Source of the DNA: an uncultured Lachnospiraceae bacterium
Lineage (GTDB): Bacteria > Bacillota > Clostridia > Lachnospirales > Lachnospiraceae
Assembly: GCA_902782655.1 (NCBI GenBank)
Contig: CACZNY010000141.1
Span: 1 to 6,905 of the forward strand
Direction: 5' to 3'
DNA: 6,905 bases
Position numbers and translations under genes: made by a program. Shown here piece by piece: positions 1-4,545 of this stretch (position 1 is the stretch's first letter; each line of letters opens with the position of its first letter). The notes beneath the pieces are model-generated. The model had not been told where the DNA came from, searched no databases, and saw only the letters and a list, made by a program, of their open reading frames with translations.

Positions 1-2099
1 CGCTGGATGAACTTTGTCATTTCCTCGGCAGAAAGCTGTTTGTTTGAAAGAAGAGCCAGATCATAAAGCTGCTGCTCTATAAGCTTCGCATCTCCGCTCT
101 CGGGATCTTCCATCATCTTCTCCACAAGTGGATGGTTCACATTGAGTATCAGCGTCTCTCCGTCCGCATCCTTTGATTCCGGCAGGGGCTCACCCATGGA
201 GTACATCTTCATCATATCATCCATGCGGCGCTTCTCCTCAGACACCGTGAGCATGGAAGCCACCTTCTTATTCTTAAGCTTGTCAAGCTTTACTGAAAGC
301 TTTGATCTCTTAAGCGTCTTCCTTATGGTCTTTTCAAGCTCCTTCGACTTCTCCTCGAATTCCTCCTTTTCCTTCTTAGAGAGCCTTCCCCTCATCACAT
401 CCTCTACCTCGGCATCTATCCTCAGGAACTTAATGCCCTGATTCTTCATCTCAAGCCGCTGGATGAAAGGCTGGTCTATGGAATATGTAAGGACGAGAGC
501 CGTCATCTTTGAAGCCTTGAACATATTGATATACTGGCTCTGCTGTACCTCGTCGGTCACATAGTAGACCTTCTTTTCCTTTTTTTCTTCCTCCTCATTA
601 TCCCCGTCAGCCTTATCTTCATCAGAGCTTATCACATTGCCGTCGGCATCGACTATATCAGGCTTTTCCGCCTCCTCTGCGCCATCGCTCCCAGCATCCG
701 CTGCTTCCGTCTTCTCTCCGGCATCCTCAGCTTTGCCCTCAGCCGGTTCTGCGCCTTCCTCCGGCTTCTTATCCTCCTCGTCGTCACCCGTATCTATAGG
801 CTTCACATCGAGAGCCTCGGGAAGGGTCGTATACTTCTCATAGATATCCTTGAAGAGGATATAGTCATTTATCTTGTCCGCAAACTTATCATTCTTAAGG
901 ACACCGTACTTTACGAAGGGAGAGATATCATCCCAGTATTTCTCGTAGTTCTCACGGTCCGTCTTGCAGAGCCCCGAAAGCTTCTCCGCCACCTTCTTGG
1001 TGATATAATCAGAGATCTTCGTCACGAAGCCGTCATTCTGCAGAGCGCTTCTTGATACGTTAAGAGGCAGATCCGGACAGTCTATCACGCCCTTGAGCAG
1101 CATAAGGAATTCCGGGATCACCTCCTTAATATTATCCGCCACAAAGACCTGGTTATTGTACAGCTTTATCACGCCCTCGGCAGATTCATACTCGATATTG
1201 ATCTTCGGGAAGTAGAGTATGCCCTTCAGGTTAAAGGGATAATCCATGTTCAGATGTATCCAGAATAAGGGCTCCCTGTAATCACGGAACACCTTCCGGT
1301 AAAATTCCTTATACTCGTCCTCCGTACAGTCGCTGGGAGTCTTCGCCCACAAAGGCATGGTCTGGTTAATGGGCTTCGGAGGCTCCGGAGGTATCTCATT
1401 CCCGTCCTTATCCTTCCTGGGCTCCGGAGCAGGCTTATCAACTGCTGTAAGATACACCTCCTGAGGCACGAAGGAGCAGTACTTATCCAGCACGTCACGG
1501 ACGGTATACTCATTACAGTATTTCAGGCAGTCCTCGGATATATGGAGGGTTATCCTCGTACCGGTCTTTCCGTATGTACCCTCGCTCATGGTGTAATCAG
1601 TGCCTGCGCCCTCACACTCCCAGTGTACAGGAGCCGCATCCTTCATATATGACAGGGAATCGATCTCCACCTTGTCCGACACCATGAAAGCAGAATAGAA
1701 GCCCAGTCCGAAATGACCTATTATCTGTTCCGCATCCGACTTATCCTTGTATTTTTCGATAAACTCCGTAGCACCGGAAAAGGCGATCTGATTGATGTAC
1801 TTATCCACCTCGTCCATGGTCATTCCGATTCCGTTATCTATGAAGGTCAGAGTCTTGCCCTTGTTGTCGCACTCCACGTCGATGCGTCCCTTGAGCATAT
1901 TACTGTCGCCGCCGCCCGTCTCTGATTCCGGCGCTTCATACTCTCCCATCATCTCCAGCTTCTTCAGCTTGGTGATGGCATCACAGCCATTGGATACAAG
2001 CTCACGGATGAAAATATCCTGATCCGAATACATCCATTTCTTTATTATGGGAAATATATTTTCGCTTGATATCGAAAGCGTTCCCCTCTTCTCTGCCAT
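1..2099 (-). CDS. htpG: HtpG, bacterial Hsp90 molecular chaperone (3' end cut by window edge)
   Basis: ATP-dependent cytosolic chaperone that remodels client proteins as a homodimer. The frame is open from ATG at 2099 to the left edge, giving 699 codons; only the last few residues seem missing, since the C-terminal end of the family (YDLALLSNKQLS, then MTKFIQ) is already reached. The N-terminal GHKL ATPase domain (about 1-215) shows RELVSNGCDA (Glu33, Asn37, Asp40), DNGIGM (88-93) and GHFGLGF (128-134). A proline/charged linker lies at about 221-248. The middle domain holds LPLNVSR with Arg350 and LQND. The C-terminal dimerisation domain follows from about 555. Family members are usually about 620-640 residues; the excess is mainly an acidic insert at about 432-509, just before VYYVTDE. 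The start is fixed by the excellent ribosome binding site six bases upstream. It is a monocistronic-looking unit at its 5' side, under a CIRCE operator. Identity is very secure. Confidence 0.97.
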   Translation of the reverse strand, partial: MAEKRGTLSISSENIFPIIKKWMYSDQDIFIRELVSNGCDAITKLKKLEMMGEYEAPESETGGGDSNMLKGRIDVECDNKGKTLTFIDNGIGMTMDEVDKYINQIAFSGATEFIEKYKDKSDAEQIIGHFGLGFYSAFMVSDKVEIDSLSYMKDAAPVHWECEGAGTDYTMSEGTYGKTGTRITLHISEDCLKYCNEYTVRDVLDKYCSFVPQEVYLTAVDKPAPEPRKDKDGNEIPPEPPKPINQTMPLWAKTPSDCTEDEYKEFYRKVFRDYREPLFWIHLNMDYPFNLKGILYFPKINIEYESAEGVIKLYNNQVFVADNIKEVIPEFLMLLKGVIDCPDLPLNVSRSALQNDGFVTKISDYITKKVAEKLSGLCKTDRENYEKYWDDISPFVKYGVLKNDKFADKINDYILFKDIYEKYTTLPEALDVKPIDTGDDEEDKKPEEGAEPAEGKAEDAGEKTEAADAGSDGAEEAEKPDIVDADGNVISSDEDKADGDNEEEEKKEKKVYYVTDEVQQSQYINMFKASKMTALVLTYSIDQPFIQRLEMKNQGIKFLRIDAEVEDVMRGRLSKKEKEEFEEKSKELEKTIRKTLKRSKLSVKLDKLKNKKVASMLTVSEEKRRMDDMMKMYSMGEPLPESKDADGETLILNVNHPLVEKMMEDPESGDAKLIEQQLYDLALLSNKQLSAEEMTKFIQ
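570..806 (-). other. Acidic low-complexity insert within HtpG middle domain
   Basis: Codons for roughly residues 432-509 of HtpG. The stretch is rich in Asp, Glu, Lys, Ala and Gly, has no Cys or aromatic residue, and is predicted by eye to be disordered. It sits between TTLPEALD and VYYVTDE. In the E. coli protein, from memory, this junction is joined by only a few residues (EGQEKIYYIT). It is in frame and both flanks remain family-like, so it is an insertion rather than a frameshift. It is distinct from the usual Hsp90 charged linker, which is present separately at about residues 221-248. Confidence 0.85.
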
Positions 2100-2105
2100 A
2101 AATAT

Positions 2106-2114
2106 TCACCTCCT
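2106..2114 (-). promoter_or_regulatory. Ribosome binding site of htpG
   Basis: On the minus strand the bases AGGAGGTGA precede the ATG at 2099 with a six-base gap. This is a near-perfect complement of the 16S rRNA 3' end and decides the htpG start. Confidence 0.95.
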
Positions 2115-2128
2115 GACAATATATAATG

Positions 2129-2154
2129 CGGCAGCTTACGCATCTCGGCCGCCG
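2129..2154 (-). promoter_or_regulatory. Possible hairpin in the htpG 5' leader
   Basis: In the predicted leader RNA, CGGCGGC (2154-2148) can pair with GCUGCCG (2135-2129) as seven pairs, one of them G-U, around a 12-base loop. It ends 15 bases before the Shine-Dalgarno sequence and does not cover it. It could stabilise the 5' end or be incidental. Nothing in the leader complements the AGGAGGTGA site, so a thermosensor is not supported. Confidence 0.35.
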
Positions 2155-2174
2155 GCTTTTGCATCCAAAAACAA

Positions 2175-2203
2175 ATCTTAATACTAAGCGGGTAAAATGT
2201 CAA
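2175..2203 (-). promoter_or_regulatory. Sigma-A type promoter of htpG
   Basis: On the minus strand a perfect -35 box TTGACA (2203-2198) is followed by exactly 17 bases and a -10 box TAAGAT (2180-2175, 4 of 6 to TATAAT). Transcription would start near 2168, giving a leader of about 70 bases. The -35 box overlaps the last base of the CIRCE operator, so HrcA bound there would be expected to hinder RNA polymerase. No better promoter was seen upstream of the operator. Confidence 0.8.
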
Positions 2204-2229
2204 TAGCACTCGCAAAAGGTGAGTGCTAA
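2203..2229 (-). promoter_or_regulatory. CIRCE operator (HrcA binding site) controlling htpG
   Basis: Read on the minus strand, TTAGCACTC, nine bases, then GAGTGCTAT. The consensus is TTAGCACTC-N9-GAGTGCTAA, so 17 of 18 arm bases match and the spacer length is exact. CIRCE is the operator of the heat-shock repressor HrcA, which classically controls groESL and dnaK operons in Firmicutes. Here it lies between the terminator of the preceding gene and the -35 box of htpG, so htpG is the only gene it can serve in this window. hrcA itself is not in the window. Confidence 0.95.
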
Positions 2230-2242
2230 CAGGCAAAGGGGC

Positions 2243-2271
2243 AAAACAGGAGCCTGTCTTTCGACAGGCTC
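2243..2271 (-). terminator. Intrinsic terminator of the GH25 gene
   Basis: On the minus strand a nine-pair perfect stem GAGCCTGTC / GACAGGCTC (2271-2250) closes a GAAA tetraloop and is followed by CTGTTTTG, a short T run. It begins 18 bases after the stop codon at 2290-2292 and separates the GH25 gene from the htpG control region. The T run is short, so termination may be less than complete. Confidence 0.85.
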
Positions 2272-2289
2272 TAAATCCGTTCTTGTTTA

Positions 2290-4461
2290 TTATCCGGTCT
2301 TCAATCTCGAAAGAAGTCTCTCGTTCTTTTTCGAGGAAGTATCCTCTGTAAGCGCCTCCACCTCTACCGGCTCTTCCTTTTTCTTCTCTTCCGGCAAAAC
2401 CTTAAAGGTGGTGCTTACGGTATTATTCTCAGGATCCTCATATCTGCCCTTTCCCGTAGCTGTGACTCTTATCACCGCTCCCGGAAGGATTATATCCCTC
2501 TTCATATCAACCTCATCACCGGCATGCACGGTCAGCTCTTCATGATTCCTCCCCCACATATCGGTGCGCCTTAATATATAGGCGTCCTGATCATAGGTAT
2601 ACAAAAGCTCTCTTTCATAATCAAAACCCGCAGCAAGCCGCGATCCGTCCTTTGCGTATATCCTGACCGCAGTCCTGTATGCCCTGGGTCTCGGCGAAAA
2701 TACCACATCGGAAGCCGTCATCCTGGTATTGCTTATGCTCATGGGATCCGCATTCCTTCTTGCGATCTCCTCAGAGTCCAGTACCACTTCCTCCTTCGTA
2801 TCGGTATCCACTATCTTTACGCCTTCCACCTCTTCCTTCGCGTAAGCTTCAGGCTCCGGGGTCTCATCCTCCTCTGCTTCCGCCTCTTCGGACTCCACGC
2901 TGTCAGCTCTGTCTGACGACACGCTGTGCCTTGCAAATTCAGCCTTTTTCTCCCCCGGGAAATCCCCATACCAGAGATCCAGGTCAAGATATGAGCTCTT
3001 CATAAGATTAAGTCCGCCCTCAGCCTCACCGAAGCCGGTAAATCTGCTGGAGAACTGCCATGAGCTGAGCCTGCCGCTGTAGGAAGTGGAATATACTCCG
3101 TCATCATCGTCATCGCCCACGAAATTAGCCATCCAGATATGATTCTTTTCAGGTATATCCTCAAGGATCATATCCCTCTGCAGCATGCTCTTATTTGCAT
3201 ATATGCCGGGAATATAACCCTCATCCTCCACTCTGTCACAGAAAGCATTCACAATGTCGGTATGCTCTTTATCACTTAAGGCAGCTCCCCTGAGCCTTCC
3301 CGGCGAGCCCGAGTACTCGTAGTCGATCACTACGGGAAGGGTTATCATATCCTTATATCCGTCTATGACGTCCATACAATCCTCAGCCTCTTCCCGGGCC
3401 TCCCTCTCCGAGATCGCCTGTGAGAAATAATATATTCCCACGGCTACCCCTGCTTTGTACGCATTCCTGATATTCGCCCCGCAGCAGACATCATCATTCA
3501 GGGATCCCTCAGCCCCATAGCCTCTGTATCCCGCTCTTATGAATACAAACTCGATGCCGTATGTGTCCTTAAGCGTCCTCCAGTCCTCGGGAGATATCTC
3601 ACCCTGATACCTGGAAATATCCATACCGCATCTGATATCCGGCAGCGTCTCATCACTGCTCACCGTGAAATAAGACGGATATTTATACTTAAAATCAGGA
3701 TTCAGGATAAGTGTATACGGATCCTGCTCCTCTCCGAGAGCAGCTCTTCTCCACTGCTTCCCGCTCTTAAGCTTTATAATAGGTCCCGGCGCAGTAGCGC
3801 CCGGCTCGGAAACTCTCTTGTACATTTCAGGATCCTCGGGAGCGAATTCCCAATGATCTCCGTTTTCATCCGTATAATCAAAGGATCCGTCATCATTCTG
3901 GGTAACCCCGTGCTCGTCAAGCCACTCCTGCTCGGTGACCTCTACCTTTACGGCTTCCTCCACCACGACTTCTTCCCTTACCGTACTTTCCGTATTATCC
4001 GTACCTGTTACTCCTGAAGGCTCATCAGTGTAAACACTTCTTTCGGATTTCAAAGGATCATCATTTGTATCAGCAGGTATATCAGAGCCTGAGACCGCAT
4101 TCCCTTCATTACCGGTATTTTCTTCCAGCCTTACCTCTCCCGGATTATCCGGGGCGCTGTTCTCACCGCTGACCTCTTCCTTATTCTCTTCGGTCTTATT
4201 CTCCTCGGTCTGAGGCTCGGGCTCGGGTTTAGGTTCTGGTTCAGGATCGGGTTCCGGCTGAGCTTCAGGCTCGGATACGACAGGCTGGGCTTCATTGCCG
4301 GAAACTGCGCTGCCGTCATCAGCGCTCATTTGCCGGCGTGATCCGGACTCACCTTCTGAAGCATCAGAAGAAGCCACTATCTCTGCCGCAAATATCTGCG
4401 ACATAAAAAGCGACACTGTCATTATGAAGCTCACTGTTATTCCGATGACTCTCTTATTCAA
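2290..4461 (-). CDS. Secreted GH25-family muramidase (lysozyme) with C-terminal Ig-like domain
   Basis: Predicted exported peptidoglycan hydrolase, 723 residues, cleaving the MurNAc-GlcNAc bond of the cell wall if active. Order of parts: signal peptide (about 1-26, NKR then a hydrophobic core ending FAA); acidic linker with Pro-Glu repeats and VSGN/VSGS motifs (about 30-170); a region without a recognised domain (about 175-270); GH25 domain (about 275-500); acidic linker (505-560); an Ig-like domain (about 575-690) related to repeat 6 of the neighbouring gene's product; and a Lys/Glu-rich tail. The GH25 signature is clear: GMDISRYQG with Asp281, VVIDYEY with Asp380 and Glu382 as catalytic pair, GIYYFSQA, WMANF, SSWQF and a final LDLDLWYG. 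No sortase motif, membrane anchor, SH3 or choline-binding repeat was seen, so wall attachment is unexplained. The start is TTG at 4461; no ATG or GTG lies in frame between it and the previous gene, and a later start at Met14 would spoil the signal peptide. Autolysin, spore or division-related lysis, or attack on competitors are all possible roles. Confidence 0.93.
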   Translation of the reverse strand: MNKRVIGITVSFIMTVSLFMSQIFAAEIVASSDASEGESGSRRQMSADDGSAVSGNEAQPVVSEPEAQPEPDPEPEPKPEPEPQTEENKTEENKEEVSGENSAPDNPGEVRLEENTGNEGNAVSGSDIPADTNDDPLKSERSVYTDEPSGVTGTDNTESTVREEVVVEEAVKVEVTEQEWLDEHGVTQNDDGSFDYTDENGDHWEFAPEDPEMYKRVSEPGATAPGPIIKLKSGKQWRRAALGEEQDPYTLILNPDFKYKYPSYFTVSSDETLPDIRCGMDISRYQGEISPEDWRTLKDTYGIEFVFIRAGYRGYGAEGSLNDDVCCGANIRNAYKAGVAVGIYYFSQAISEREAREEAEDCMDVIDGYKDMITLPVVIDYEYSGSPGRLRGAALSDKEHTDIVNAFCDRVEDEGYIPGIYANKSMLQRDMILEDIPEKNHIWMANFVGDDDDDGVYSTSYSGRLSSWQFSSRFTGFGEAEGGLNLMKSSYLDLDLWYGDFPGEKKAEFARHSVSSDRADSVESEEAEAEEDETPEPEAYAKEEVEGVKIVDTDTKEEVVLDSEEIARRNADPMSISNTRMTASDVVFSPRPRAYRTAVRIYAKDGSRLAAGFDYERELLYTYDQDAYILRRTDMWGRNHEELTVHAGDEVDMKRDIILPGAVIRVTATGKGRYEDPENNTVSTTFKVLPEEKKKEEPVEVEALTEDTSSKKNERLLSRLKTG
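2392..2742 (-). other. Ig-like C-terminal domain shared with the neighbouring repeat protein
   Basis: Residues about 574-690 of the GH25 protein. Landmarks are TRMTASDVVF, then AVRIYAKDGSRLAAGFDY, a VDMKRDIILPGAVI segment and ATGKGRYE. The same order appears in repeat 6 of the upstream product as TMTASDIIY, AVQICDTDGKKLKAGTDY, VDKADVIPLGAEI and AKGKGNYA. This is by-eye alignment and points to duplication or shared domain ancestry within this locus. Likely an extracellular beta-sandwich; binding partner unknown. Confidence 0.8.
4210..4269 (-). repeat. Pro-Glu dipeptide repeat in the linker of the GH25 protein
   Basis: Residues about 65-84 of the GH25 protein alternate Pro with Glu, Asp, Lys or Gln, encoded by degenerate 6-bp units. 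Such segments are extended, wall-spanning linkers in many Gram-positive exported proteins. The repeat is a likely site of length variation by slippage. Confidence 0.75.
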
Positions 4462-4475
4462 CGCCTTAAATCCTG

Positions 4476-4482
4476 CTCCTCT
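4476..4482 (-). promoter_or_regulatory. Probable ribosome binding site of the GH25 gene, unusually distant
   Basis: On the minus strand AGAGGAG stands 14 bases before the TTG start at 4461. That gap is longer than the usual 5-9 bases, and together with the TTG codon suggests modest translation. No other start codon in frame fits the site better. Confidence 0.55.
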
Positions 4483-4503
4483 TTGATTTTTAGGGTAATT
4501 AAC

Positions 4504-4533
4504 ATAATATCACAAAAGTCAAATACAATGCAA
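4504..4533 (-). promoter_or_regulatory. Candidate extended -10 promoter for the GH25 gene
   Basis: In the 84-bp gap, the minus strand has TGA directly followed by TATTAT (-10 at 4509-4504, 5 of 6 to consensus, with the TGn extension). A weak -35 TTGCAT (4533-4528) lies 18 bases upstream. The gap is AT-rich compared with the flanking genes. No convincing terminator follows the upstream gene, so read-through from it is also possible. Confidence 0.55.
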
Positions 4534-4545
4534 GAAAAACTCCCC

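Noticed and set aside
142..843. Plus-strand ORFs opposite htpG, rich in Ser
   Set aside because: They are antisense shadows of the htpG frame, with composition mirroring its acidic and Lys-rich codons, and no ribosome binding site or family resemblance was seen.
2129..2154. RNA thermometer in the htpG leader
   Set aside because: The hairpin does not cover the Shine-Dalgarno sequence and no complement to it exists in the leader; CIRCE already explains heat control.
2203..2229. CIRCE inverted repeat as a transcription terminator
   Set aside because: The arm sequences and the 9-base spacer match the HrcA operator almost exactly, no T run follows, and a better terminator lies just before it.
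2219..2545. Plus-strand 108-codon ORF over the intergenic region and the GH25 3' end
   Set aside because: It runs through the CIRCE right arm and the terminator stem and lies antisense to the well-supported GH25 frame.
4458..4505. Fifteen-codon leader ORF (ATG at 4505) whose TGA overlaps the TTG start of the GH25 gene
   Set aside because: It has no Shine-Dalgarno sequence, and its ATG overlaps the candidate -10 box, so it would not be in the transcript from that promoter. Translational coupling after read-through is possible but unsupported.
4513..4523. TTGACT as the -35 box of the GH25 promoter
   Set aside because: It lies only about ten bases from the TATTAT box, too close for a sigma-70-type promoter; TTGCAT at 18 bases fits better.
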